The notes under the pieces were generated by a model. It had not been told where the DNA came from, ran no database searches, and saw only the letters and a program-made list of their open reading frames with translations. The translations under genes and the position numbers were made by a program. This document shows, one piece after another, positions 44,276-54,411 of a stretch of DNA of 64,000 bases (positions are counted from its first letter, which is position 1; each line of letters starts with the position of its first letter). Where the stretch lies: contig NZ_CP016540.2 of NCBI RefSeq assembly GCF_001186155.3, positions 682,001 to 746,000 on the forward strand, given 5' to 3'. Source of the stretch: Planococcus versutus. Its GTDB lineage: Bacteria > Bacillota > Bacilli > Bacillales_A > Planococcaceae.

Positions 44276-45185
44276 AAAGGGCTTTGTAGGTAATAAAACG
44301 ATTGTTAAAGCAGTTGATGGGGTTTCAATAACTATTGAAGAAGGAAAGACACTTGGCATAGTTGGTGAATCAGGTTGTGGAAAATCCAGTCTTGGTCGCT
44401 CCATTTTAAGGCTCGTGGAACCAACCGAAGGAAGTATCAAGTTCGAAGGCCAAGAAATTACCAATATGTCTGCAAAAGAGATGAAAGAGTTGCGTAAAGA
44501 AATGCAGATCGTTTTTCAAGATCCTTATGCTTCGTTAAATCCAAGACGTACGGTACGCCAAATTCTTGAAGCGCCACTTATTATTCATAACATAGGAAAT
44601 AAGACAGACCGCAAAGAGTTAATTGAAAGTCTATCTGAAAAAATAGGGCTTCGGAAAGAACAATTAAGCAACTATCCCCATGAATTTTCAGGAGGGCAAC
44701 GTCAACGTATTGGTATCGCCCGGGCGATGGCATTAAATCCGAAATTGATCATCGCTGATGAACCGGTTTCTGCACTTGATGTCTCGGTGCAGTCACAAGT
44801 ACTAAACTTAATGCTTGAACTTCAGCAAGAGCGAAATTTAAGTTATATGTTCATCTCGCATGATTTATCGGTAGTTCAGCATATTTCAGATAAAGTGGCT
44901 GTGATGTATTTAGGGAAAGTAGTTGAAATTGCTGATGTTGCAAAAGTCTATGATACGCCGATTCATCCATATACGCGTGCACTTTTGTCAGCATTGCCAA
45001 TTCCAGATCCGACTCATATTAAAAGTCGAATAATTCTTCAAGGTGATTTGCCAAGTCCATCCAATCCACCAACGGGTTGCACGTTCCACACGCGTTGTCC
45101 AATGGCTACAAAAGAATGTAAGGAAATCGTACCTCCATTAGAAGAAAAAGAACCAGGTCATTTTGCGGCTTGCATTCATGTTTGA
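44229..45185 (+). CDS. Peptide ABC transporter ATPase, OppF/DppF type (second system)
   Basis: A 318-residue ATPase with Walker [11 protein letters not shown]-loop [13 protein letters not shown], signature [14 protein letters not shown], Walker [14 protein letters not shown]-loop FISHDLSVVQH and a Cys-rich end ([15 protein letters not shown]). I choose ATG 44229, 8 bases from AAGGAGG; ATG 44223 is only 2 bases away from it. It pairs with the overlapping OppD-type subunit. Confidence 0.92.
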   Translation: MPLLEVTNLKQHFTTKKGFVGNKTIVKAVDGVSITIEEGKTLGIVGESGCGKSSLGRSILRLVEPTEGSIKFEGQEITNMSAKEMKELRKEMQIVFQDPYASLNPRRTVRQILEAPLIIHNIGNKTDRKELIESLSEKIGLRKEQLSNYPHEFSGGQRQRIGIARAMALNPKLIIADEPVSALDVSVQSQVLNLMLELQQERNLSYMFISHDLSVVQHISDKVAVMYLGKVVEIADVAKVYDTPIHPYTRALLSALPIPDPTHIKSRIILQGDLPSPSNPPTGCTFHTRCPMATKECKEIVPPLEEKEPGHFAACIHV

Positions 45186-45226
45186 CAAGAAAAGGACCTA
45201 AAAAGCTATTAAAGGGGGACAGCCCA

Positions 45227-46240
45227 ATGGACGCGTTACGATTTATCGGTAAACGATTGCTGTTGATGATACCAATTATAATCGGTATCAGCATCCTGAC
45301 TTTCTCTATTTCTAATACAATTCCGGGAGACCCTGCTCGACTCATACTTGGACCAAAAGCTACTCCAGATGGGCTCGAAGCACTGCGTGAAGATATGGGA
45401 TTAAACGATCCTCTTTATGTGCAATATGGAAGATATATGGGCGGAATTGTCCAAGGTGATCTTGGACAGAGTACGTATTCTCAACGACCGGTTATGGACG
45501 ATTTGTTGAGGTACTCACCAGCCACATTTGAACTGACAATGTTTGCAATGTTTATCACATTAATCATCGGAATTCCTTTCGGAGTCATCAGTGCCAGCAG
45601 GAAAGACCGGATTGCTGACCAATTCACCAGGATTTTCGCACTGATAGGTGTAGCTATGCCAGCGTTTTGGCTTGGGTTGTTATTGCTCCTATTCTTCTAC
45701 TTGAAGCTCGGTGTATTGCCAGGTTCTGGACGTTTGGATGGAGGTATGTCTCCACCAGAGTATATTACAGGCATGTACACAATTGATGCTTTGTTAACAG
45801 GAAACTGGTCTGTGTTTTATGCAGCTTTTATGCATTTAATTTTGCCAGGAATTACGTTGGCTGCGGTGACAGTTGGGATGATTACTCGAATGACTAGGTC
45901 GAGTATGCTGACTGTGTTACAAAGCGATTATATCCGCACGGCTTTTGCAAAAGGAGCGCCTGAAAATCGAGTACTTTACGGACATGCACTTCGTAACGGT
46001 ATTATGCCAGTCATCACGCTTCTCGGTATGGCATTTGGACATGCGCTTGGAGGCAGTATTCTGGTAGAAGCTGTGTTTTCGTGGCCAGGACTAGGTCAGT
46101 ATGCTGTGAATGCCATCAACTACTTAGATTTCCCGGCGGTTATGGGTGTGACAATGTTGATTGCAGTCATGTTTATTATTGTTAACTTGATTGTCGATAC
46201 ATTATATTTCTTCATTGATCCAAGATTGAAACATAGCTAG
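45227..46240 (+). CDS. Peptide ABC transporter permease, DppB type (second system)
   Basis: A 337-residue permease beginning MDALRFIGKRLLLMIPIIIGISILTF and containing [41 protein letters not shown], the EAA-like DYIRTAFAKGAPENRVLYGHALRN and the [15 protein letters not shown] block. It is a little longer than usual because of the GGMSPPEYITGMYTIDALL loop. The ATG at 45227 follows AAAGGGGG; the open frame begins 57 bases earlier. Confidence 0.9.
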   Translation: MDALRFIGKRLLLMIPIIIGISILTFSISNTIPGDPARLILGPKATPDGLEALREDMGLNDPLYVQYGRYMGGIVQGDLGQSTYSQRPVMDDLLRYSPATFELTMFAMFITLIIGIPFGVISASRKDRIADQFTRIFALIGVAMPAFWLGLLLLLFFYLKLGVLPGSGRLDGGMSPPEYITGMYTIDALLTGNWSVFYAAFMHLILPGITLAAVTVGMITRMTRSSMLTVLQSDYIRTAFAKGAPENRVLYGHALRNGIMPVITLLGMAFGHALGGSILVEAVFSWPGLGQYAVNAINYLDFPAVMGVTMLIAVMFIIVNLIVDTLYFFIDPRLKHS

Positions 46241-46255
46241 GGAGGGGTGGTTGAG

Positions 46256-47074
46256 TTGGCACGAAGAATTTTCAGAAGCCCGTTGACAGTGCTCGGTCTC
46301 TTCATTGTTTTAGGAATATTAATCGCTGCGTTATTTGCTCCAGTAATTGCTACTCACAGCCCAACCGAGGTGGATTTGGTGAGTAAACTCGAAGCGCCAA
46401 GTGTTGAACATTTTTTTGGTACGGATGAAGTTGGAAGGGATATTTTCAGCCGAGTTGTGTACGGCACGAGGATTTCATTGCGTATCGGTCTCTTAGTAGT
46501 ATTGATAGCATTCCCATTGGGTACAATACTCGGCGCAATTGCCGGGTATATGGGCGGCCGAATCGACCAAGTGATTATGCGAATTACAGATATTTTTCTC
46601 TCTTTTCCAGGCATCATTTTGGCAATGTCAATAGCAGCTGCACTTGGACCATCCATTGAAAATGTCATGTTGGCGCTTGCCGCTACTTGGTGGCCTTGGT
46701 ATACGAGAATTGTTCGTTCATCGGTACTGTCAATCAAACATTCGGAATTTATTGAAGCATCGCGAGCACTCGGAGCAAATCCATTTCGGATTTTGTTCAA
46801 GGAAATCATTCCGAATTCTATTGCACCAGCTACCATCCAAGCATCTTTGGATCTTGGATTCGTTATTTTAGCTGCTGCGGGACTCAGTTTTATTGGTCTC
46901 GGTGCACAGCCACCTTCACCAGAATGGGGCGCGATGCTTTCGAATAGTCGTGAAATACTGCGTGAAGCTTGGTGGGCTGCAACGTTCCCAGGCATTGCCA
47001 TTCTATTGACTGTACTAGGATTTAACTTACTTGGAGATGGACTGAATGATTTGCTAGATCCAAAACAGCGCTGA
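46256..47074 (+). CDS. Peptide ABC transporter permease, DppC type (second system)
   Basis: A 272-residue permease with [23 protein letters not shown], five further helices, the EAA-like EFIEASRALGANPFRILFKEI and the typical LLGDGLNDLLDPKQ end. I choose TTG 46256, 8 bases from GGAGGGG; GTG 46247 overlaps that site. Compared with the first system it lacks the longer N-terminal cytoplasmic tail. Confidence 0.9.
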   Translation: MARRIFRSPLTVLGLFIVLGILIAALFAPVIATHSPTEVDLVSKLEAPSVEHFFGTDEVGRDIFSRVVYGTRISLRIGLLVVLIAFPLGTILGAIAGYMGGRIDQVIMRITDIFLSFPGIILAMSIAAALGPSIENVMLALAATWWPWYTRIVRSSVLSIKHSEFIEASRALGANPFRILFKEIIPNSIAPATIQASLDLGFVILAAAGLSFIGLGAQPPSPEWGAMLSNSREILREAWWAATFPGIAILLTVLGFNLLGDGLNDLLDPKQR

Positions 47075-47161
47075 ATCTGTGTACAAATCACTGAAAGGGG
47101 GATAGAGGTTGTCTGCCAATATACTTTCACAATCAACATCAAAATTAAAGGGGGAAATACA

Positions 47162-48781
47162 GTGAAGTTCAAAAATCAGTGGTCAAAGTTATTTTTATTC
47201 CTCGTTATCGCTGTTTTAGTACTTGCAGGCTGCCAAAATTATAGTGAAGAAGAAACGAGTTCGTCAGAAGGAACAACTACAAGTTCAAATGAAAACTTCA
47301 ATGCTGAAGTCTTTAATTTTGCCACTAACCAAGATATTCCAGGACTTGATCCCCATGGAGCAGCGGCAAATACAACATTTCGTGTTATTTATCTTATGTA
47401 TGATCGTCTTGTGACATATGAAGGCTCATCAACTGAACCTACACCGATGCTTGCAAAGAGCTGGGATATCTCTGAAGATGGGCTTGAATATACATTTCAT
47501 CTTGTCGAAGATGCAAAATTTCATGATGGTTCTCCAGTGACGGCTGAAGCCGTACAGTATTCATTTACACGAGCCATTGATGTCGGGAAATCTGCTGCAG
47601 GAATTTTCAATAAAGTTATTGATAAAGATAGTTTCGAAGTTGTTGATGATTATACGATAAAAATCACATTGAAAGAACCATTTGCACCATTTATCAGTAC
47701 ATTAGGAACAGCTTTCGGTAATATCATCAACCCGGTACTAGAAGAAAAGCACGGAGATGATCTTGGAGAAAGTGTTCTTGCTGAAACTGAAATGGGCTCA
47801 GGGCCGTATGTCTTAGAAAGCTGGAATCGTGGTGAAACCATGGTGATGAAAGCAAATCCAGATTACTGGGGAGAAGCCCCAACTATGGAAACTGTTAATA
47901 TTCGATTTATTTCAGAAGCTTCTACTGCGCGTCTTATGCTAGAAAAAGGAGAAATCGATTTGATTGATAATACGGTCATTTCACCTGAAGTACTTGGACA
48001 GATGCGAGATACAGAAGGTGTAGAAGTTGTTGAAGCAGACGGCTATCAAATTGACTATATGCCAATGAATACAGAAAAAGGTGCACTTGCTGATGTGAAA
48101 GTACGCCAAGCAATTGCTCACAGTATCAATTACGATGCTCTTCTTGAAAGTGTCTATTTGGATCAGGCAGAACGTATTGGTGGGGCAGTTCCGAAAGGAA
48201 TGTTTGGATTTAGCGAGGAAGCTAAGCTTTACGAATATGATCTTGATAAAGCGAAAAAACTATTAAAAGAAGCAGGTCATGAAACTGGTTTAACACTTGA
48301 AATAGCGATTTCAGACGACAGTGAAGTACGAAGCAATACCGCTTTGTTATTGCAATCTGATTTAGAGAAAGTTGGCGTAACATTAGATATCAAAACATAT
48401 GCATGGCCAACATTCCTGGATTTGGTAACAAGCGGCAAACATGATTTCGGCCTTGTTTCTTGGACGCCAGACTATCCAGATCCTGACTATAACCTTTGGT
48501 ACTTTGCTCATTCATCAAGCAAAGGCCCTGGATTCAACTTGGCATTCTATGAAAACAGTGAAGTCGATAGCTTGCTAGAAGAAGCTCGAACTTCAACAGA
48601 TGAAGCACTACGAGAACAAAATTACATGGAAATTCAAAATACAATGGCTGAAGAAGTTCCTTATATCTTTGTTGCACAACCGAAACTTGAAGCACCTATG
48701 CGTACATGGGTCAAAGGGTATGAACTAAACCCGATGAATTCTTGGTACGTACCGTTCCATAAAATTACAAAAGAAGAGTAA
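47162..48781 (+). CDS. Peptide ABC transporter substrate-binding lipoprotein (second system)
   Basis: A 539-residue family-5 solute-binding protein. The signal peptide ends in the lipobox VLAGC, followed by a Ser/Glu/Thr-rich linker (about residues 22-45). The mature part has the GLDPHGAAANTTF opening, AKFHDGSPVTAEAVQYSF and DVKVRQAIAHSINYDALL. It starts at GTG 47162 after AAAGGGGG. It is the receptor for the compound that the following hydrolases probably break down; specificity cannot be read from the sequence. Confidence 0.9.
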   Translation: MKFKNQWSKLFLFLVIAVLVLAGCQNYSEEETSSSEGTTTSSNENFNAEVFNFATNQDIPGLDPHGAAANTTFRVIYLMYDRLVTYEGSSTEPTPMLAKSWDISEDGLEYTFHLVEDAKFHDGSPVTAEAVQYSFTRAIDVGKSAAGIFNKVIDKDSFEVVDDYTIKITLKEPFAPFISTLGTAFGNIINPVLEEKHGDDLGESVLAETEMGSGPYVLESWNRGETMVMKANPDYWGEAPTMETVNIRFISEASTARLMLEKGEIDLIDNTVISPEVLGQMRDTEGVEVVEADGYQIDYMPMNTEKGALADVKVRQAIAHSINYDALLESVYLDQAERIGGAVPKGMFGFSEEAKLYEYDLDKAKKLLKEAGHETGLTLEIAISDDSEVRSNTALLLQSDLEKVGVTLDIKTYAWPTFLDLVTSGKHDFGLVSWTPDYPDPDYNLWYFAHSSSKGPGFNLAFYENSEVDSLLEEARTSTDEALREQNYMEIQNTMAEEVPYIFVAQPKLEAPMRTWVKGYELNPMNSWYVPFHKITKEE

Positions 48782-48884
48782 AGGTCATGGGAGCAGTTGT
48801 GGAAACACGATTGCTTCCCTCTTTTTTAGAAGTCTATAGTTTATCAATCTGTATAGTAAACCAATGAAATGGAGGAAAGAATGG

Positions 48885-49835
48885 ATGAGCACTAAATGGG
48901 GAATTGGTAATTTGTTTGCTGCTAAAGGAGAAAAAACAAAAGGACATTTGGAACTGCCAACGCTCAACGAAAAGTTACCTGCATTTTTAGCCAATGGATT
49001 ACATGAAGGTCCAACCGTCCTTGTTATGGGTGGGATTCATGGGTGTGAGTACACCTCTATTGACGCCGCATTAAAAATTGGGATCTCATTGGATCCTAAG
49101 TATATACAAGGCAAGATAATCATACTCCCAATTGTGAATATCTCTTCATTTTATGCGCGTAGTATCTATGTTCATCCTGATGATCAGAAAAATCTGAACC
49201 GGATGTTTCCAGGAATTCAACATGGAACAAGCGCAGAACGCTTAGCTTATTGGCTGAATGAGATAGTTTTTAAGAAAGTAGACTATATTATCGATCTTCA
49301 TGGAGGCGATATGATTGAAGCACTGGTCCCATTTACTATTTATCATGTGACAGAGGATAAAAAAGTTCTTCAAATCTCTAAAGAAATGGCTTCTCTTTTT
49401 GACATCAAATATGTAATTGGAAGTGATGGACAAGTACCGGGTTCAACATATGGTTGCGCTGCAGAACAAGGGATCCCTGCAATTATCGCTGAAGCAGGTC
49501 AACAAGGAATTCTCAGTAAAGAACAATCTTTAATGTTGCAAGAAGGCGTAAAGAATATTCTTATATCAATCCATGTACTGAAAGGAAAAGTTATCAATAG
49601 AAATTCGATATACCTATCTGTCTTTGAATGGTATCGTTCTGATGTCCAATGTCTTTGGTATCCTGAGATAGCAATTGGAGATCAAGTAGAAAAAGGACAG
49701 TTGCTTGGTCGATTGTCTGATGAATTTGGTGAAACTATTCGGGAAGTATATTCGAATTCAACGGGTATTGTTCTTTTTCTTGTCAGTTCACTGGCAATCA
49801 ATCAAAATGATCCATTACTTGCAGTGGGGGCGTAA
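48885..49835 (+). CDS. Succinylglutamate desuccinylase/aspartoacylase family deacylase
   Basis: A 316-residue zinc-dependent hydrolase of the AstE/AspA family. It has the zinc site GGIHGCEY (His-x-x-Glu) at about residue 50, the R-N-x-N-R-like NLNRMFPG block, VDYIIDLHGGD with the third zinc ligand, and IIAEAGQQG carrying the catalytic Glu region. Such enzymes remove N-acyl groups from amino acids or amides. The ATG at 48885 is 9 bases from GGAGG; an upstream in-frame ATG overlaps it. In context it may uncap an acylated peptide or amino acid. Confidence 0.83.
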   Translation: MSTKWGIGNLFAAKGEKTKGHLELPTLNEKLPAFLANGLHEGPTVLVMGGIHGCEYTSIDAALKIGISLDPKYIQGKIIILPIVNISSFYARSIYVHPDDQKNLNRMFPGIQHGTSAERLAYWLNEIVFKKVDYIIDLHGGDMIEALVPFTIYHVTEDKKVLQISKEMASLFDIKYVIGSDGQVPGSTYGCAAEQGIPAIIAEAGQQGILSKEQSLMLQEGVKNILISIHVLKGKVINRNSIYLSVFEWYRSDVQCLWYPEIAIGDQVEKGQLLGRLSDEFGETIREVYSNSTGIVLFLVSSLAINQNDPLLAVGA

Positions 49836-49837
49836 CG

Positions 49838-51223
49838 ATGGAACATTTATTGGATATCTCACTCACAGAACTCGCCAAGCTTTACCGAAATACTGAAGTA
49901 TCACCAGTCGAAATTGTAAAAGCTACTTTTGAGCGACAACTAAAAGTTGAACCTCAGCTAAACGCATTTATTTCACTTACTGAAAAAGAAGCGCTGCAAC
50001 AAGCAAAAGAAGCAGAAAAACACTTTTTAAGGCGTGAATCTGTTCATATATTAACTGGAATTCCTTTTTCTGCAAAAGATTTGTTTTATACGAAAGACAT
50101 TCGGACTACGTGCGCTTCAAATATTCTCAGAAATTTCAAACCAGATTTTACTGCTACTGCTATTAAAAAGCTTTTAGAAAATGGTGCTGTAATGATTGGC
50201 AAGAATAATATGTTGGAGTTTGCTTATGGTGTAGTTCACCCTGATTTTGGAAAAACAAATAATCCGTGGGATCTTTCCAAAACTTCTGGAGGTTCTTCAA
50301 GTGGATCGGTAGCAGCAGTTGCAAGTGGTATCGGGTTTTTCTCGTTAGGCACTGATACGGGTGGATCGATCCGAATTCCAGCTTCTTACTGCGGCGTAGT
50401 TGGATTAAAGCCAACACGTGGACTTGTTAGTACACACGGTGTCTTTCCGCTGTCACAGTCGCTCGATCATGCTGGGCCTATAGCTCGAAATGCGCTTGAC
50501 GCTGCGCTTGTAATCGAAACAATTTCAGGATGTGACTCGGAAGATCCTTACTCGCTTGCAGGAAAAATTACAGCAGTCGACATTGAAAATTTTTATGCAT
50601 CGATTAATAAACGTATTGGTATTTTACCTGAGCGACAGCTCGGAGGGCTTACACCAGATGTTCGTAGCGTTTATAAAAATACACTTAAACACGTACAATC
50701 ACTCGGTTGGGAAATAGAAGAAATCACAATTCCAGGTTGGTCGCAGACTGAAGATATCATTATGAACGTCTTGCTTCCGGAAGCAGCCCAAATTCATAAG
50801 CAATGGCTTGATCGAAAAAAAGAGTACGCAACCATGACATATCATCAAATTGAAATGGGCATGGAAAAGAAAGCGGTCGATTATTTAGACGGCTTGCTTA
50901 GTTTAAAAAAATATACTGAAGATGTCACAAGGCTATTTAAGAGTATAGACTTTTTATTATTGCCAACGGTAGCTTTTGCGGCGCCTGCTGAAGACCCAGT
51001 TATTGGCAGTTCAGAAGAAGATGAAATGGTTTTTACAGGACCATTTAATATTTCGGGACATCCAGCGGTTACGATCAATATGGGATTCACTGAAAATGGA
51101 TTGCCAGTTGGAATGCAGCTCGTTGCTCCACATTTCCGAGATATTGAGCTTTTGCAAGCTGCAGCACAACTTGAACACTTAAGAGCTGTGAAGTTGCCGC
51201 CACTGATTGGAAAAGGAGTTTAG
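49838..51223 (+). CDS. Amidase signature family enzyme
   Basis: A 461-residue amidase. The Ser-cisSer-Lys triad is visible as Lys80 in FSAKDLF, cis-Ser153 in TSGGSSSGSVAA, and nucleophile Ser177 in GTDTGGSIRIP. It hydrolyses amides to acids and ammonia or amine. It is not a GatA of the tRNA amidotransferase, since no gatB/gatC is near. It starts 2 bases after the deacylase stop and ends directly before the M20 gene, so the three are tightly coupled. Confidence 0.9.
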   Translation: MEHLLDISLTELAKLYRNTEVSPVEIVKATFERQLKVEPQLNAFISLTEKEALQQAKEAEKHFLRRESVHILTGIPFSAKDLFYTKDIRTTCASNILRNFKPDFTATAIKKLLENGAVMIGKNNMLEFAYGVVHPDFGKTNNPWDLSKTSGGSSSGSVAAVASGIGFFSLGTDTGGSIRIPASYCGVVGLKPTRGLVSTHGVFPLSQSLDHAGPIARNALDAALVIETISGCDSEDPYSLAGKITAVDIENFYASINKRIGILPERQLGGLTPDVRSVYKNTLKHVQSLGWEIEEITIPGWSQTEDIIMNVLLPEAAQIHKQWLDRKKEYATMTYHQIEMGMEKKAVDYLDGLLSLKKYTEDVTRLFKSIDFLLLPTVAFAAPAEDPVIGSSEEDEMVFTGPFNISGHPAVTINMGFTENGLPVGMQLVAPHFRDIELLQAAAQLEHLRAVKLPPLIGKGV

Positions 51224-52372
51224 ATGATGCAAACTATTCTGGAATACTCGGAACAACATAAAAATGACATGAAAGAAACATTAATTCGTCTTGTTCAAGC
51301 AGAATCACCTTCACGCAATAAGCTACTATCCGATCGTTGTGGCCAAGTATTGGCAGATTTGTTTGAGGAGTTGGTTGAAGGGCAAGTAAAAGTAATTGAA
51401 AAAGAAACTGTTGGCAATCAGTATCGCTTTACGGTCGGTTCTGGCTCTGCACAAATACTGATTATTGGTCACTACGATACAGTGTGGGATCAAGCAACTA
51501 TCCCGTTGCGTGAAGAAAATGGAGTGCTTTATGGACCTGGTGTATTCGATATGAAAGGCGGATTGATTGTCACGTTATGGGCATTAAAAGCATTAAAGAG
51601 TACAGGTATTGACTTAACTAAAAAAATCGTCTTTCTTGTAACGTCAGATGAAGAAATTGGCAGCTCGCATTCGCGTGCGCTAATCGAAGAAGAAGCAAAA
51701 AAAAGCGAGCTTGTGCTGGTGCCTGAATCGAGTATTTCTAATTCTGGATCTGTCAAAACGTTCCGTAAAGGCATTGGGATTTTTAAGATCGAAGTTAACG
51801 GCATCGCGGTACACGCAGGCATCAATCCGTGGCAAGGAGTCAGTGCCATTGATGAACTTGTTCTCCAGTTACAGAAAATTAAAAAGTTAGACGATCGCGA
51901 AGCAGGAATTTCGGTGAACATAGGAACGATTTCCGGTGGAACCCGAACAAATGTAGTAGCAGATTATGCAGAAGCGATGATTGATGTGCGCTTTACGACG
52001 AAAGTACAAGGTCAAGAACTTGAGGCTGCTTTGCGTAGCAGTTTACCTTTTTCACAAAGAGCGGTCGTCACTATTACAGGTGATATTAACCGATATCCGA
52101 TGGAAGAGACCAAAGAAGTCCTCACTTTGTTTAATGAACTTAAAGAAATTGCTGAGGGGCACGGTTATGTCCTTCAAAAGGGCGGTTCTGGAGGAGCTAG
52201 TGACGGCAATTTTACTGCAACACTTGGCATTCCAACGATTGATGGACTTGGACCAATGGGCGATGGTGCCCATGCTGTACATGAACATATCTTGCTTGGA
52301 AATTTACCTTATCGCGCAGCGTTAATTGCTGAATTGCTTGAACGTCATTTGACTTATAAGGAGGGCATATGA
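51224..52372 (+). CDS. M20 family metallopeptidase (carboxypeptidase G2-like)
   Basis: A 382-residue dizinc hydrolase. The pattern HYDTVWD gives the first zinc His and Asp, GPGVFDMKGGL the bridging Asp, TSDEEIGS the catalytic Glu and zinc Glu, and PESS the following Glu ligand; the last His is in AVHEH near the end. Such enzymes cut C-terminal Glu or other residues from peptides or N-acyl amino acids. The start is ATG 51224 or the adjacent ATG 51227, after AAAGGAG. Confidence 0.9.
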   Translation: MMQTILEYSEQHKNDMKETLIRLVQAESPSRNKLLSDRCGQVLADLFEELVEGQVKVIEKETVGNQYRFTVGSGSAQILIIGHYDTVWDQATIPLREENGVLYGPGVFDMKGGLIVTLWALKALKSTGIDLTKKIVFLVTSDEEIGSSHSRALIEEEAKKSELVLVPESSISNSGSVKTFRKGIGIFKIEVNGIAVHAGINPWQGVSAIDELVLQLQKIKKLDDREAGISVNIGTISGGTRTNVVADYAEAMIDVRFTTKVQGQELEAALRSSLPFSQRAVVTITGDINRYPMEETKEVLTLFNELKEIAEGHGYVLQKGGSGGASDGNFTATLGIPTIDGLGPMGDGAHAVHEHILLGNLPYRAALIAELLERHLTYKEGI

Positions 52373-52375
52373 TTA

Positions 52376-53104
52376 ATGGACATGATGACAATAAACTTAA
52401 AAGAATTTAAAGAAATGCAAAAAACGGTAAACACAGTGCTGTTGCCAATCGGCATGATTGAAGCGCACGGGCCACATTGCGCACTTGGAACGGATGTTTT
52501 GATTCCACGTGAGTTTGTTCGTCGATTAGAAAAAGAAAGAGGTAATCAGATTTTGATGGCACCTGAAGTAACATACGGCCATTCTTGGGGACTCGCATCA
52601 TTCCCAGGTACCATTGATATTTCAGCAAAAGCGTTTAGCAATTACGTGTTCGAAATTTGCAAAGGATTTTATGAAAATGGGTTTAATAATATCATTTTGT
52701 TTAACGGCCATGGAGGCAATATTTCAAGTCTTGATATTGTAACTGAAAAACTTGCAGATATCGGTGTTCGAACATTGACAATTAATTGGTATGTTGATTA
52801 CCGAGAAGACATTAAAAAAATCGCAGCAAATCCAGGTCATGCCGGTGAAGACGAGACTTCACTGGTATTAGCAATTAACGAAAAATATGCTTTTACTGAA
52901 GGAGTAGGAAGCCACGAAATTCCTTTAGCAAAACGTTTTCGTTTTAAGGATGGAGGCGCCACATTATATCCAGAAGCTTTCTCTGGTGATGCAGAAAATG
53001 CGACAGCTGAAAAAGGTGAAAAATTATACCGCATGATGATGAACTTGATACTCAAAGATATTGATACATTATGGAAAATTGAACAGCAACAAGAGAGGAG
53101 ATAA
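52376..53104 (+). CDS. Creatininase family amidohydrolase
   Basis: A 242-residue enzyme with the creatininase fold: PIGMIEAHGPHCALGTD (metal-binding Glu, His and Asp), YGHSWGLASFPGTI, ILFNGHGGN and NPGHAGEDETS. Relatives open cyclic amides (creatinine), deformylate FAPy compounds or cleave the mycofactocin precursor peptide. It lies 3 bases after the M20 gene with AAGGAGGG upstream. Its presence suggests that the imported compound has a cyclic or unusual amide bond; this is inference. Confidence 0.88.
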   Translation: MDMMTINLKEFKEMQKTVNTVLLPIGMIEAHGPHCALGTDVLIPREFVRRLEKERGNQILMAPEVTYGHSWGLASFPGTIDISAKAFSNYVFEICKGFYENGFNNIILFNGHGGNISSLDIVTEKLADIGVRTLTINWYVDYREDIKKIAANPGHAGEDETSLVLAINEKYAFTEGVGSHEIPLAKRFRFKDGGATLYPEAFSGDAENATAEKGEKLYRMMMNLILKDIDTLWKIEQQQERR

Positions 53105-53108
53105 AAAT

Positions 53109-54377
53109 ATGACTTTACGTTGGACACCACAACCAGTGGGCGATGCGATTGTTGATATCGTTTTAAGCCTAAATGAACAAGCCCAATCGATGCACGGAAC
53201 AGAAGTGGCAACAGCAAGTTATAGTAAAATCAAACCTTCAATTAATAACTTAGACGCCATAGGGCGAAAAATTGAAGAAGTAGAAAAAGAAATCCAAGAG
53301 CTTGAAGGGCATCCGGGAAGATATCTCCGTTCAATGCTCAATGCCTATGGATACTTTGTGCGTAGCTTGCAAGGAGATGATTTGCCATATGCTGAGTATA
53401 TCGCAAATATTCAAGAACTGCCTGCCACGCTCATTTCAGAAGAAGCGATGAAAGGGCATAGAGAACTTGTAGAACAAGGGCTAACTAATTTGAACTATAA
53501 AGGAAGCTTAAAAGACAAAGCGGAGAATTGGCTTAAAGATACACTGATCTCACCTGAGAAAGTAGTAGAAGTGGCAGAATCAATGAAGGAGAAAAGTAAA
53601 ATAGGTACATTAAAGCGCGTCATTGAACTACCGAAAGAAGATGGTATCGATTATATCAAATCTATTCGTGATGTGTTTTGGAGTGGTTACTCTAAATACA
53701 CTGGTGATTTCAGAGGGAATCTGACGTTCAATATTGATAGACCTTGGACGGAACCGGTACTTGCACAAATTATGACACATGAGAGTTACCCAGGTCATCA
53801 AGCATTTTATTGCCGGTGGGACTATCTTTTCCAACAAGATAAACTACCACTAGAAGCGTCTTATTATCTCATCAATTCACCAACCAATGCGCTATTTGAA
53901 GGTGGGCCGGAAAGCGCACTTCACTTTTTAGGGTGGGACCGAGATGAAGAAGAGACAGAAGAAATTTCTCTTGAGCAAAAAGAACAGTATAAACTGGCAC
54001 GTGACTGGATTGATATGCAACGCATGGCTATGACAAATGCGTGTTATATGTTTAACACAAGGGAGATGAACAAAGAAGAGTCTGTTGCCTACATGATGGA
54101 AAAAGGATTGCTTGGAGAAATTGAAGCAAATAATTGTTATCGTTTCTTTTCGCATCCTATACAGAAGACGTATTATCCCTCTTACTATTATGGACGTTGG
54201 ATGGTTGGCAAAGCGTATGATTCCGTTCCAAAAGAGCAACGACCAGCATTTTTTGAAACCCTTTACGATACACCTCATACAACCAATACATTTATCGACG
54301 CAGTAAGTAAGTTAGTGGGTAGAAAATTTCAACCCTTTGAGCAAGTAAAAAATTCCAAAGAAGATTTTTTAATCTAA
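53109..54377 (+). CDS. DUF885 family metallohydrolase
   Basis: A 422-residue protein of the DUF885 family, thought to be zinc peptidases. The metal motif is T-H224-E225-S-Y-P-G-H230, with a likely third ligand at Glu264 in NALFEGGPE, and the C-terminal segment YYPSYYYGRWM is typical. It is shorter than most DUF885 proteins (about 550-600), lacking part of the N-terminal helical region. The ATG at 53109 follows GAGAGGAGA, 4 bases after the creatininase-family stop. No signal peptide, so cytosolic. Confidence 0.83.
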   Translation: MTLRWTPQPVGDAIVDIVLSLNEQAQSMHGTEVATASYSKIKPSINNLDAIGRKIEEVEKEIQELEGHPGRYLRSMLNAYGYFVRSLQGDDLPYAEYIANIQELPATLISEEAMKGHRELVEQGLTNLNYKGSLKDKAENWLKDTLISPEKVVEVAESMKEKSKIGTLKRVIELPKEDGIDYIKSIRDVFWSGYSKYTGDFRGNLTFNIDRPWTEPVLAQIMTHESYPGHQAFYCRWDYLFQQDKLPLEASYYLINSPTNALFEGGPESALHFLGWDRDEEETEEISLEQKEQYKLARDWIDMQRMAMTNACYMFNTREMNKEESVAYMMEKGLLGEIEANNCYRFFSHPIQKTYYPSYYYGRWMVGKAYDSVPKEQRPAFFETLYDTPHTTNTFIDAVSKLVGRKFQPFEQVKNSKEDFLI

Positions 54378-54411
54378 TTATAGATGAGTGCTCAAAGAAA
54401 GGAGCGTTTAC

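Noticed and set aside
49838..51223. GatA subunit of aspartyl/glutamyl-tRNA amidotransferase
   Set aside because: No gatC or gatB is adjacent and the operon context is peptide catabolism.
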